From assembly GCA_024234955.1 (NCBI GenBank), contig JACKNK010000004.1, positions 124,001 to 188,000 on the forward strand: a stretch of DNA of 64,000 nucleotides, in the 5' to 3' direction. Under the pieces are notes generated by a model. That model searched no databases. It had not been told where the DNA came from and was given only the letters and a program-made list of their open reading frames with translations. The position numbers were made by a program, and so were the translations under genes. This document shows positions 8,398 through 17,368 of this stretch, piece by piece (within the stretch, counting starts at the first letter, position 1; the number at the start of each line of letters is the position of its first letter). Source of the DNA: Gammaproteobacteria bacterium. GTDB lineage: Bacteria > Pseudomonadota > Gammaproteobacteria > JACKNK01.

Positions 8398-9144
8398 ATG
8401 GCGTTCAAGGATCATTTCTCCGGGCATGCGGATGCGTATGCCAGTGCCCGCCCCGATTATCCGACCAGTCTGTATGCGTGGCTTGCGCAGCAGACGCCGA
8501 CTCGATCGCACGCCTGGGATTGCGCCACGGGCAATGGCCAGGCGGCCATCGGTCTGGCGCTGCATTTCGATCAGGTCTCTGCCAGCGACGCAAGTGCGGA
8601 TCAGATCGCCAACGCGATCCCGCAGGCAAACGTCCGCTATCTCGTTGCCTCGGCAGAGCACAGCACCCTGCATCAGACCAGTGTCGATCTGATCTCGGTC
8701 GCGCAGGCACTGCATTGGTTCGACCACGACGCGTTTTATGCCGAAGTACGGCGCGTGGCCCGCCCCAATGGTGTGCTGGCGGCCTGGACGTATGGTCTCA
8801 CCCGCGTCAATCCGGCGATCGACGCCATTGTCGATACGCTCTACGAAGATCTGCTGGACCCCTGGTGGCCACCGGAACGTCGCCACGTCGAAACCGGCTA
8901 CCAGGACCTAGCCTTCCCGTTCGCGGAAATCCCCAGCCCGGATTTCGCGATGCGCCAGTATTGGTCGCTGACGCAGTTCATCGCCTACCTGCATACCTGG
9001 TCGGCGATGCAGCGCTATCTCAGGAACCACAAATCCCGCGACGCGATCGATGAGATCGAACACCGTCTGGCAAGCGTCTGGCGTCACGCCGATCGGGTTC
9101 GGGAAGTACTCTGGCCGCTGCGAATGCGCGTCGGTCGGGTCTAA
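8398..9144 (+). CDS. Class I SAM-dependent methyltransferase
   Basis: A 248-residue cytosolic protein starting MAFKDHFSGHADAYASARPDYP, a typical opening of the UbiE/type 11 methyltransferase group. The SAM-binding region is WDCATGNGQAAIGLA (motif I), followed by VSASDASADQI (acidic end of strand 2) and VDLISVAQALHWFD (motif IV/post). The substrate cannot be told. The ATG at 8398 is preferred over a TTG 36 bases upstream because it begins at the family's usual point. It is tail-to-tail with the aspartic protease gene, with one base between stop codons. Confidence 0.88.
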   Translation: MAFKDHFSGHADAYASARPDYPTSLYAWLAQQTPTRSHAWDCATGNGQAAIGLALHFDQVSASDASADQIANAIPQANVRYLVASAEHSTLHQTSVDLISVAQALHWFDHDAFYAEVRRVARPNGVLAAWTYGLTRVNPAIDAIVDTLYEDLLDPWWPPERRHVETGYQDLAFPFAEIPSPDFAMRQYWSLTQFIAYLHTWSAMQRYLRNHKSRDAIDEIEHRLASVWRHADRVREVLWPLRMRVGRV

Positions 9145-9145
9145 T

Positions 9146-9661
9146 TCAACGCGGCGCGTATTGCCGCAATGTCAGCGTATCGCCGCGTTGCACGAGCTCA
9201 AGGTGTTTGAGGAAGGTCATCCCCAATAGCACTTCATCGAACGCCATGCGCGGATTGATCGAGGCAGGCACATCGTGCAGGACAATCGAACCGAGACGGA
9301 CCTCGTCAATCCGGGTCAGCCAGGTGTCGACATCACCCCCCGCCGTTTGTGCGCTGCCGCGCGCCAGACGGGGCAACGCCAAGCGTTCGGCGATGGCCTC
9401 GGGCAACGCCACCCGTGTCGCCCCGGTATCCACCAGGAAACGCACACGCTTACCGTTGATAAACCCGTCTGCCAGATAGTGCCCCTGGCGATTTCGTTGC
9501 AGCGTCACATCGCTACCGGTCGCGCTCAGCGCCCGATTCGGGTTGTCACGGTGTTCCTCCCAGTTACCGAACAACCAGGTCAGCAAGGCCAGCACCAACA
9601 CCCATGCCGCGAGGGTGAATACGGTACCGAACGAACCGGTATTCGATGCGCTATCAGCCAC
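9146..9661 (-). CDS. Membrane-anchored retropepsin-like aspartic protease
   Basis: A 171-residue protein with one N-terminal transmembrane segment (VFTLAAWVLVLALLTWLFG) and a single-lobed aspartic protease domain: VRFLVDTGATRVALP holds the catalytic DTGA, and VLLGMTFLKHLELVQRG is the conserved C-terminal part. This matches the clan AA, TIGR02281-like family, which would dimerise to be active and face the periplasm. The substrate is unknown. The glycosyltransferase gene 10 bases upstream on the same strand suggests co-transcription. Confidence 0.88.
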   Translation of the reverse strand: MADSASNTGSFGTVFTLAAWVLVLALLTWLFGNWEEHRDNPNRALSATGSDVTLQRNRQGHYLADGFINGKRVRFLVDTGATRVALPEAIAERLALPRLARGSAQTAGGDVDTWLTRIDEVRLGSIVLHDVPASINPRMAFDEVLLGMTFLKHLELVQRGDTLTLRQYAPR

Positions 9662-9670
9662 GATGCCGAG

Positions 9671-11068
9671 TTAGCGACCTCGACCCCAGAGAATCACTTC
9701 GACGGTCTGCATGATGATCATCACGTCGAGAAACAGGCTGTGATTCTTGACGTAATACAGGTCCAGCTCGTGCTTCTTCCAGGCGTCGTCATCGCTGGCG
9801 CCGTAGGGATAATTGATCTGCGCCCACCCGGTCAGACCCGGCTTCACGATCTCGCGCAGACCGTAATGCGGAATCTTGTCCGCCAGCTGGCGCACGAATT
9901 CCGGACGTTCCGGACGCGGCCCGACAAAGCTCATCTCACCGCGAAAGATGTTGAGCAACTGGGGCAACTCATCGATGCGCATCTTGCGTAACCAGCCTCC
10001 GATACGCGTGGTGCGATCATCGTTGGCCGAGGCCCACACCGCCCCCGTGCCCTTTTCCGCATCGACACGCATGCTCCGCAGCTTGAGCACCCCGAAGTGC
10101 CGGCCATAAGCCCCAACCCGGGTTTGTTCATAAAAGATCGGTCCGCCGTCATCGAGCTTGATCGCCAACATCGCCAACAGCAGCACCGGCCAGGTTACCG
10201 CCAACAGCAAGCCACTGGCGACGAGGTCCACCAAACGCTTGGTCATGCGCCGGAAGGCGCCCTGGGTAAAGCCTTCCGCAAACACCATCCAGTCGGGCGA
10301 CAGCGCATGCAGGTCGATTTTCCCGCCTTCACGCTCGATGAAATCGATCATCTCGATCACCGGGACACCCACCATCTTGATCGGAAGCAGCTGATCCACA
10401 CAGCCCGAATCGCAGGGGCAATCGGTGGCCACCACGACCTCGTCCACCTCATGCGCACGCACCAGATCGATCAACTCCGCCCCCGGTACGAGACGTCGCA
10501 TGGAGGGGGCCGGTTCTTCGATCTCATCGGACGCCATCGGCACGTAACCAACCGGCACAAAAGCCCGGAATTCAAGCGGCGAATGATGCAAACCCGCAAC
10601 CTGATGGGCCGCCTTGCCGGCACCGATCACCAACACCCGGCGATCCCACATATCCAGATCGACCACGAACTTGCCGAACATCGAACGCACCATCAACAAA
10701 AGCCCAAACCCGATCAGCATGCCGAGGGTGACCTCCAACGGACTGGGCATCTGCACGGGAAGCAACAGACCGACTGCCAGCACGCCCGCCACCATGATCG
10801 TGAAGGCGGCCAACAGTCGGAACGCCGTATCAGGAACGCTACTGCGAATTCGTGCGTTGTACATCCCCATCGCCACCATGCCCATGATCATCATCGCGGC
10901 CATGCCGACCGCTTGCTTGAATTGGGTGGGAAGCAACGATTCCGGGGGCAACAACAAGCCGGAACTGAGCAGGAAGGCGCCCACCAATAGACTGATCTCC
11001 AGAGCCATCAACAACAGATAGGTGCCGGGCAGGAAATGCTTGAACAGACGGATGTAGCCGGTCTTCAT
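9671..11068 (-). CDS. XrtA/PEP-CTERM-type polyprenyl glycosylphosphotransferase
   Basis: An initiating sugar transferase for exopolysaccharide assembly, 465 residues. The N-terminal third holds several membrane helices, then a Rossmann-like middle domain (DRRVLVIGAGKAAHQVAGL), then the bacterial sugar transferase domain with KLRSMRVDAE, RKMRIDELPQLLNI, SFVGPRPERPEFV and KPGLTGWAQINYPYG. It would transfer a sugar phosphate to undecaprenyl phosphate at the inner membrane. This architecture is that of the TIGR03013 family found in PEP-CTERM/XrtA loci, which fits the many PEP-CTERM proteins here. The start MKTGYIRLF at 11068 is favoured over 11134. No other eps gene or exosortase is in the window. 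Confidence 0.86.
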   Translation of the reverse strand: MKTGYIRLFKHFLPGTYLLLMALEISLLVGAFLLSSGLLLPPESLLPTQFKQAVGMAAMMIMGMVAMGMYNARIRSSVPDTAFRLLAAFTIMVAGVLAVGLLLPVQMPSPLEVTLGMLIGFGLLLMVRSMFGKFVVDLDMWDRRVLVIGAGKAAHQVAGLHHSPLEFRAFVPVGYVPMASDEIEEPAPSMRRLVPGAELIDLVRAHEVDEVVVATDCPCDSGCVDQLLPIKMVGVPVIEMIDFIEREGGKIDLHALSPDWMVFAEGFTQGAFRRMTKRLVDLVASGLLLAVTWPVLLLAMLAIKLDDGGPIFYEQTRVGAYGRHFGVLKLRSMRVDAEKGTGAVWASANDDRTTRIGGWLRKMRIDELPQLLNIFRGEMSFVGPRPERPEFVRQLADKIPHYGLREIVKPGLTGWAQINYPYGASDDDAWKKHELDLYYVKNHSLFLDVMIIMQTVEVILWGRGR

Positions 11069-11312
11069 GAGACGTTTGGGCCGGAAATGAACATAGCTGT
11101 TGGTTACGGAGCAAGGCTGCATTGTAATCACCATCGATGGCGGCGCCGGCGAAATTCGGACGCGTTTCCTGGCGGACTACAGCAGACGTCATGCCAACTT
11201 CACCGGATCGTATTTCCACCGCTGCCTGAGCCATCCTGGCGCAATAACGCCTCGCACCTCAACAAGCCCGGTCGGTCGAACCGCGTCACCTGAATTGACC
11301 TTGTACGTCCGC

Positions 11313-11377
11313 GCCGCAACCCAGTGCCGCAACCCAGTGCCGTAACCCAGTGCCGTAACCCAGTGCCGTAACCCAGT
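11313..11377. repeat. Five tandem copies of a 13-bp unit
   Basis: The unit GCCG(C/T)AACCCAGT is repeated five times without gaps, followed by a partial copy. The first two copies carry C and the last three T at position five. It lies in the 11069-11546 spacer between divergent genes; apart from this repeat and an imperfect palindrome (TGATCC / GGATCA, 11474-11492) I see nothing else in this spacer. Confidence 0.9.
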
Positions 11378-11546
11378 GCCGATACGATTCAGCGCAATTC
11401 CTCCCGTTCCCGCCAAACCCGGAAACGTTAGAATCCACCTCATTCCACTACGCCGAAGCGGGATTGCCCGCTATGATCCATGAGCTGGATCAAATATCCC
11501 GTTAATAAATGCGCCGCCCCGCTCGCGCGCATCGACGCCAACCATT

Positions 11547-12317
11547 ATGACCGCCGATACCAACGCACCTGTCGTCAACCTCGATTCGATCAAGCAAGCC
11601 TGCGGCACCTGCAGCCTCGGTGCGCTATGCCTACCGATGGGCCTGGATGAAAAGGATGTCGATGAACTGGGCCGCATCGTAAAACGCAACCGCCCGCTGC
11701 ATCGCGGCGATCACCTGTTTCGCATGGGCGACCCGTTCCATTCCATTTTCGTGGTCAAGTCCGGCTCGGTGAAATCGTATTCATCCGCGCAGGACGGCGA
11801 TGAACAGGTCGTCGGCTTTCACCTTCCAGGCGAGATGCTCGGCCTGGATGCCATCGACCGAGGAATGCATTCGTGTTCCGCTATCTCGATGGAGACCACG
11901 GCCGTGTGTGAACTCCCGTTCGACCGCCTCGAAGAACTGAGTCGCCGCCTTCCCAGTTTGCAGCATCAGATTTTTCGTCTGCTGAGCAAGGAGATCAATC
12001 GGGAGGAGGAAATGCTGCTGGTTCTGGGCAAGAAAAGCGCAGAAGAACGCCTCGCGGCGTTTCTGTTCAGCCTGTCGTTGCGCTACAAGCGACGGGGTTA
12101 TTCCGACCGGGAATTCAATCTCAGCATGTCGCGTCAGGAAATCGGCAACTACCTCGGGCTCGCGGTTGAAACTGTCAGTCGCCTGTTCACCCGCTTCCAC
12201 GAGGAAGGTCTGCTCGAAGCGCAGCGTAAACACGTCCACATCCTCGATATGGAACGTCTGGAAGGCATGGTCTCGGCCTGCTCCAGCATGGTTAACGACC
12301 ACGCGCGCATGTGCTGA
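11547..12317 (+). CDS. fnr: Oxygen-sensing transcription regulator FNR
   Basis: A Crp/Fnr family regulator of 256 residues. Cys19, Cys22, Cys28 and Cys121 correspond one by one to Cys20, 23, 29 and 122 of Escherichia coli FNR, the ligands of the oxygen-labile 4Fe-4S cluster; the context AVCELPFDRLEEL is also conserved. The C-terminal helix-turn-helix is MSRQEIGNYLGLAVETVSRLF (about 194-214), with the E-SR residues that read TTGAT half-sites. Under low oxygen it would activate anaerobic respiration genes. Two genes follow closely on the same strand. Confidence 0.96.
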   Translation: MTADTNAPVVNLDSIKQACGTCSLGALCLPMGLDEKDVDELGRIVKRNRPLHRGDHLFRMGDPFHSIFVVKSGSVKSYSSAQDGDEQVVGFHLPGEMLGLDAIDRGMHSCSAISMETTAVCELPFDRLEELSRRLPSLQHQIFRLLSKEINREEEMLLVLGKKSAEERLAAFLFSLSLRYKRRGYSDREFNLSMSRQEIGNYLGLAVETVSRLFTRFHEEGLLEAQRKHVHILDMERLEGMVSACSSMVNDHARMC

Positions 12318-12334
12318 TCGCGCGGACCTAGATC

Positions 12335-13303
12335 GTGACCGGCATCGTCCGCCTGCTGCGGAGCGGCCATGAATTTCCGGTCGAACCCAGCGAAACCTTG
12401 CTTGAAGCCGCCCTGCGCGCCGGTATCTACATCGACTACGGCTGCAGTAACGGGAGCTGCGGCGACTGCAAGGCACGCCTGATCGAAGGCCAACTCGGTT
12501 CTCGCGACCCGCATGACTTTCCGCTCAGCGAATCCGCGCGTGCCGAAGGCTGGTTCCTGCCATGTCGGACCCATGCCGTGGGCGATCTCGTCATCGACGC
12601 CAAGGAGGCCGGGCAGGCTGCCGATATCGATCGGCAACTATTGAGCGCCAAGGTCGCCAAACTCGAACGTCGTAGCGAAAACATCCTGATCCTGAATCTC
12701 CGCACAGCGCGCAGCCGCACCTTGCGCTTCCTGGCAGGGCAGCGCATTCGGCTCACCCTCCCGGGCGGATCGAGTCATTCCTTGCCGATCGCAAGTTGTC
12801 CCTGCAACGGCCTGATTCTGCAATTTCATCTGTTCCGCGACCCCGATTCCGCGTTCTCGATCGCCGCCTTCGAGACGCTCCGTACTGGCGACATCGTTGA
12901 GCTCGACGGACCGTTTGGGGAATTCACCCTCGACGACGATTCCCCCCTTGCCCAGCTGTTTCTCACCTACGAAGCGGCGTTCGCGACCACCAAGAGCCTG
13001 ATCGAGCACGCGATCTCCCTGGACGCCGACCGTCCGCGGCGATTGGTATGGCTGGCGCGCAGTGACGACTGTCATTACCTCGCCAACCTCGGTCGCTCCT
13101 GGGCTGACTCGCTGGACGACTTCGGTTTCACCGCACACATAATGAGCACCGACGACTGGGCCAGCGGTGTCGCCGCAGCCATTTCCCAGCTCCAGGCCCT
13201 GTCCGAATGCGACATCTACGTCAGTGGCCCCCGTGGGCTGCTTGCGGCCAGCATCCAGCAGCTCGCACCGCATGGGGTGCTTCACCTCGACCAACCCGAC
13301 TGA
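12335..13303 (+). CDS. 2Fe-2S ferredoxin-domain protein fused to a degenerate ferredoxin-reductase-like domain
   Basis: A 322-residue protein starting at GTG, 17 bases after fnr. Residues 1-90 form a plant-type ferredoxin: Cys37, Cys42, Cys45 and Cys77 (CSNGSCGDC and FLPCRTH). The rest aligns in layout with the FAD/NAD reductase half of CDP-6-deoxyglucoseen reductase-like or oxygenase reductase proteins, but the flavin signature RxYS reads SHSLPIAS and the glycine-rich NAD loop reads LTYEAAFATTKSL. So the cofactor sites look eroded, and it may carry electrons only through the iron-sulfur cluster. Partner unknown. Co-transcription with fnr is likely. Confidence 0.75.
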   Translation: MTGIVRLLRSGHEFPVEPSETLLEAALRAGIYIDYGCSNGSCGDCKARLIEGQLGSRDPHDFPLSESARAEGWFLPCRTHAVGDLVIDAKEAGQAADIDRQLLSAKVAKLERRSENILILNLRTARSRTLRFLAGQRIRLTLPGGSSHSLPIASCPCNGLILQFHLFRDPDSAFSIAAFETLRTGDIVELDGPFGEFTLDDDSPLAQLFLTYEAAFATTKSLIEHAISLDADRPRRLVWLARSDDCHYLANLGRSWADSLDDFGFTAHIMSTDDWASGVAAAISQLQALSECDIYVSGPRGLLAASIQQLAPHGVLHLDQPD

Positions 13304-13311
13304 GGCCACGC

Positions 13312-14361
13312 ATGTCTCTCCGAACCGGCCTGAGCGGCCTGCTTCTGATCCTGTTCACGCTTCCCGGCATCGCTGCGCCGCGCATCCTGCATTTCAGTTA
13401 TGAAGGCGGTGAAGATTCGCCGCGCGGACGCAGCGCCAACCTGTTCGCCCAATTGGTCAACGATCGGTTTCCGGGTGAACTGCAAGTCATAACCCACGCG
13501 AACGGCACCTTGTTTGACGATGCCACCGCAGTCCGCGAACTGCGCTTCGATACCGGCGCAATGGACCCGCCAGAACGCCCGGGCGGACGCACCCCGAACC
13601 GGCTCTACAACGGCCTGATGACCGCCGTGGATTTGGGCATGGCCGCACGTTGGGCACGCCCTCTGACCGTGTTCGAGCTGCCTTATCTGATGCGCAGCAC
13701 GGATGCGGCACACCGCCTTATCGACTCGCCCCTGTTCGCGGAACTCACCGAACCGCTACCCCGCTCGGGATTCATGCCGCTGGGGATTTGGGACGGCGGC
13801 ATGCTGAACGTGGCCGTGCAGGAGATCCAGAGTATCGGGCCCGACACCCTGCGCGGACGTCGTCTGAACATCTCGGACAGCAACGTATCGCGTCTTTTTG
13901 CGGAAACATTGGGCGCAACCGTCGGCGGGCGTCACGACAATGCCTGGGTCGGCACCTGGTGGCAGCTCGCGCAGCGACTCGAAACCGGTAGTGATGCCTC
14001 GGTGATCGCGACGGCTCACGCCTATCAAGGCTTCATCGTGCTGATCGGCATGGACTTCTGGGCGGCCCTGCCCGAGCGTCTGCAAACCGGCCTGCGGACT
14101 GCGGTCATGGCAGCGACGACCGCCAATCGTCGTTACGCGACCGCTGCGGAAGCCCGCGCCAGGGAGGAACTCTCCACCCGGCTCGGCAAGGACCACATCA
14201 TCCAACCCGAAGGCACCCGGCTCTGGGAGGATGCGACCGCACCGATTCGGCAACATTTGCGTCGGCGTGTCGGCGATGCGCTGTTTGATCGCATCACCCG
14301 GGAATTCAATTCAATGGCACCGCCCGGGACCGACGCCACTGACGATCGCCCGCACAACTGA
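13312..14361 (+). CDS. TRAP-type C4-dicarboxylate binding protein family (DctP-like), orphan
   Basis: An exported protein of 349 residues with a signal peptide (LSGLLLILFTLPGIAAP). The DctP fold is suggested by LHFSYEGGEDSPRGRSANLFAQLVNDRF, FELPYLMRSTDAAHRL, the strand LPLGIWDGG-like segment, and SIGPDTLRGRRLNISDSNVSRLFAETLGAT, which matches the family pattern around the ligand-binding Arg. No TRAP membrane subunits (DctQ, DctM) lie nearby, so it may serve a distant transporter or a sensor. The start at 13312 is 8 bases after the ferredoxin gene, so fnr, the ferredoxin gene and this one may form an operon. Confidence 0.75.
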   Translation: MSLRTGLSGLLLILFTLPGIAAPRILHFSYEGGEDSPRGRSANLFAQLVNDRFPGELQVITHANGTLFDDATAVRELRFDTGAMDPPERPGGRTPNRLYNGLMTAVDLGMAARWARPLTVFELPYLMRSTDAAHRLIDSPLFAELTEPLPRSGFMPLGIWDGGMLNVAVQEIQSIGPDTLRGRRLNISDSNVSRLFAETLGATVGGRHDNAWVGTWWQLAQRLETGSDASVIATAHAYQGFIVLIGMDFWAALPERLQTGLRTAVMAATTANRRYATAAEARAREELSTRLGKDHIIQPEGTRLWEDATAPIRQHLRRRVGDALFDRITREFNSMAPPGTDATDDRPHN

Positions 14362-14367
14362 ACCGAC

Positions 14368-17130
14368 CTACTTGCCTCGCAGCTGTTGCAACAGCAGTTG
14401 CACCGCCTCCATGTCCTTGAAGTCGGTATAGGTGATCATGATTCGGCGCAGTTGATCCCGCGCATTGCCCGGCTGATTGGCCGCCACGTAGGCGCGCGCA
14501 AGATTGAAGCGCAACTCCGGCTCGGACTTGAGTAACTCGATGGCCTTTTCAAGCAAGGGAATCGCCTCGTTGGGGCGTTTCATCCGCAGCAACGCCTGCG
14601 CATAGGTATCGAGCACGAAAGGGTCTTCCGACGCAGTCTGATACGCGATCTCGGCATAGGCCAAGGCAGCCGCAGGGTCCTTATCCAGGTTGCGCATCGC
14701 AAGGTTGTTGAGGGCAATCACGTTTACCGGATCGGATTTCAGCACCGCCTCGTACATCCCCTCCGCCGCTTCGTCGCCAAGGCGATCGAGTTCGCCGGCC
14801 AGAAACAAGCGAACCGCATTGTCGTCCGGGTGCGCTTCCAACCATTCCTGCAACGGCTTGATACCGGCCTCGGTACCCGCCTCTTCAGGGCTCAGCTGGT
14901 ACAACTTGAGGAGTATGCGCGACGACCCGCCATGACGTTGCGCCAACTGATACTCGACTCTGGCGCGCATCGGTTCGCCCTGCTGCACGAACAAGTCACC
15001 GCGCAACTCATGCGGTTCGGCGGCGAGGGGGTGCCGATGCACCATGCGATCGACCAGGACGCGGGCCTCATCGGCCTGATTGTTCTCCTGCATCAACCCC
15101 ACCAGGCGGATGCCAATCGCCATATCTCCCGGTTTGAGATCGTAAGCATGACGAAACGCCTCCAACGCCCCGGCACGATCGTTCGCGGCAAGCATCATGT
15201 TTCCCAACAAGGCTTGATCCTCGAACGAGTCCGGAAAACGCGCGACCAAGCTCTTCAGCAGGGTGACCGCATTCGAAGCATCGTCACTGGCGGCGTAGGC
15301 GCGGGCCAAAATCCTCTGCGCGTCCGCTTCCTCGGGATGCACCTGCAGCATTCCCCTTGCGACGTCGGCCGCTTCATTGGCACGCCCTCGGAGCAGCAGG
15401 TTCTCCGCCAGGGTACGACCAGCAAGCAGATGTCCGGGATTTTTCACGAGGAGTGTACGCAATTGCTCCATGGCCGCGTCCGGCTTCCCGGCGGCGGCAT
15501 CGAGCCGCGCCAGTTGCAGCATCGCATCGGCGTCACGCTCATCCAGTTTGAGGATGTCCTCCAACTGGGCGCGCGCCTGCGCCACGTCGCCACGCAACAA
15601 CGCGACCCGCACAAGGTTGTGACGCGCAGGCAGAAACCCATTGCTCAACGTTACCGCCTGCGTGAACGCCGCTTCTGCGGCATCCAGGTCAGCCAGACCG
15701 ATCTGCGCTGCGCCAACCAGATTGTGGTAGGCCGGGTTTTCAGGAACACGGTCACGCAAGGACTTTGCCTGTTCCAGCGCCTCCGCGAACTTGTCTTGCT
15801 GTAACAAACCCACCGTCAACAGGAATTGCGGGCGCGTTGCCTTTGGGTCGAGTTCCGCCGCCTCCCGCAACCCCGCCAAACCGGCCTCGACATCCCCTTC
15901 CGCAAGCCTGGCGGCAGACATCTGGATACGCATACCCGGATCGACGTCCGCCACTCCGGCCATCAGTGCATCGGCACGTTGCATGTTGCCCAGCTGCATG
16001 TGCGCAGCGGCCAGCAGACTTCGAATGTCCGCGTCGCCCACGCCTCGATCGAGCACCGGCTCAAGCAGATCGACGACTTCGTCAAACCGGTCCTGCGCCA
16101 ACTCGACCTGGGCCAATGCCTTGATTGCAGTCATATTCCCGGGCTCGGTACTCAGCGCACGACGCAACTGGTCGCGCGCGTACCCTGGGCGCTTGGTCGC
16201 CTGAGCGATCAGGCCGTCGAGCACGATTGAAGGGATATGATTCGGCATGCCGTTGAGGGCTGCCGGTATGTATTCCTGCGCCTTGGACAAGTCCCCCGAC
16301 TGATAGGCCCGCGAGGCGCTCAGGAACGCCAGCAACGGGTCTTCGGGGCGCTTTTCCCGGGCGGCTTCCAGCAGGACCTTTGCCGTTTCCAGATCACCTC
16401 GCCCCAAAGCCAGCGAGGCACGCCCCAGGGTGGCGAGAAAATTATCCGGCTCCAGTTGCAGCGCCTTGCTGAAGGCGGCATCCGCGCTTTTATTGTCACG
16501 CGCCTTCTGCGCCGCCTCACCGAGCAATTGCCAACACTCAACGCATTCCGGCGATGCCACCACCAAGGTGTCGAGCAGTTCCCGGGCGGCGGCAAATTCT
16601 CCGGATGCAATCGATACCCGGGCGCTGGCGATCTGCGTATCGCGATTCTTCGGATTCAGCAGCAACGCCGCACGCAAACCCTGCTTTGCGGAATTTCGAT
16701 CCCCCAGGCCGAGGCTCGCCAGGGCACGCAGGGTCAACACCTGTGCGCGCAGCTCGGCGTGGTATTCCAGACTGTCCGGAAAATCGCTCAATACCTCACT
16801 GTATTTTTGCTGCAGCAGATACGCCCGTCCCAGCGGATAGAGCACCAGCTCTTCGGGCATACCGCCCTCACGCGCCCGCATCAGCTCTTTTGCAGCGCCT
16901 TCCGCGTAGTAGTTGTCGAGATACAGCTTTCCCAACAGATAGCGCAGTTCCGGATCATCCGGGTTTTCCTGCAGCCCCTGTTTCATGGCGATCTCGGCTT
17001 CCTGAACCTTACCTTGCTCCGCGAGCGTTATCGCCCGATCAAGGACGCTGGCTGCGTAGGCACCCGACCAGGACAGCGCCATAGCCAGGGCAAACGACAA
17101 AAGTAAACGAGTCAGCGTGGCATTCGGCAT
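14368..17130 (-). CDS. prsT: PEP-CTERM system TPR-repeat protein PrsT
   Basis: A 920-residue exported protein made of roughly twenty tetratricopeptide repeats (for example DPELRYLLGKLYLDNYYAEGAAKELMRA, NPAYHNLVGAAQIGLADLDAAEAAFTQA, NVIALNNLAMRNLDKDPAAALAYAEIA). Length and repeat layout fit the TIGR02917 family, found beside exosortase and exopolysaccharide genes. The N terminus is a signal peptide (LTRLLLSFALAMALSWSGAYA), but I see no lipobox Cys, although this family is usually annotated as lipoproteins. The gene is convergent with the TRAP protein gene. It would act in the periplasm in export or assembly of PEP-CTERM proteins or exopolysaccharide. Confidence 0.9.
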   Translation of the reverse strand: MPNATLTRLLLSFALAMALSWSGAYAASVLDRAITLAEQGKVQEAEIAMKQGLQENPDDPELRYLLGKLYLDNYYAEGAAKELMRAREGGMPEELVLYPLGRAYLLQQKYSEVLSDFPDSLEYHAELRAQVLTLRALASLGLGDRNSAKQGLRAALLLNPKNRDTQIASARVSIASGEFAAARELLDTLVVASPECVECWQLLGEAAQKARDNKSADAAFSKALQLEPDNFLATLGRASLALGRGDLETAKVLLEAAREKRPEDPLLAFLSASRAYQSGDLSKAQEYIPAALNGMPNHIPSIVLDGLIAQATKRPGYARDQLRRALSTEPGNMTAIKALAQVELAQDRFDEVVDLLEPVLDRGVGDADIRSLLAAAHMQLGNMQRADALMAGVADVDPGMRIQMSAARLAEGDVEAGLAGLREAAELDPKATRPQFLLTVGLLQQDKFAEALEQAKSLRDRVPENPAYHNLVGAAQIGLADLDAAEAAFTQAVTLSNGFLPARHNLVRVALLRGDVAQARAQLEDILKLDERDADAMLQLARLDAAAGKPDAAMEQLRTLLVKNPGHLLAGRTLAENLLLRGRANEAADVARGMLQVHPEEADAQRILARAYAASDDASNAVTLLKSLVARFPDSFEDQALLGNMMLAANDRAGALEAFRHAYDLKPGDMAIGIRLVGLMQENNQADEARVLVDRMVHRHPLAAEPHELRGDLFVQQGEPMRARVEYQLAQRHGGSSRILLKLYQLSPEEAGTEAGIKPLQEWLEAHPDDNAVRLFLAGELDRLGDEAAEGMYEAVLKSDPVNVIALNNLAMRNLDKDPAAALAYAEIAYQTASEDPFVLDTYAQALLRMKRPNEAIPLLEKAIELLKSEPELRFNLARAYVAANQPGNARDQLRRIMITYTDFKDMEAVQLLLQQLRGK

Positions 17131-17271
17131 GAGGCGGCCCTTCGCAAGGAATTCGATCTGTAAATCAGTGACTGAAGACCCCGATGTCCGGGGAACGCGA
17201 GGAATGGCATTTCATTGCGTATCCCTCGGTGTCGGCACGTGCCCGACGCGCATTCAACGTAGCCGAACGAA

Positions 17272-17294
17272 AAAGGGGGCGCATGGCCCCCTTT
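17272..17294 (-). terminator. Intrinsic terminator of the PEP-CTERM gene at 17369-18025
   Basis: A 9-bp stem AAAGGGGGC / GCCCCCTTT with a five-base loop. On the minus strand it is followed by a T-rich tail (ccctttttcgt), so it should stop transcription leaving the gene that ends at 17369, before it reaches prsT. The rest of 17131-17368 shows no gene. Confidence 0.75.
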
Positions 17295-17368
17295 ATAAAT
17301 CGTGGCAGATTGCCCGCCAACGCTACCGCAGCAGGCACCTACCGGAACAGTGCATCGGCAGGGCGGCC

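Noticed and set aside
11313..11377. Short direct repeats as a possible CRISPR array
   Set aside because: The 13-bp units are adjacent without spacers and no cas gene is near.
11474..11492. Palindrome TGATCC-N7-GGATCA upstream of fnr as an FNR box
   Set aside because: The FNR consensus is TTGAT-N4-ATCAA; arms and spacing here do not fit.
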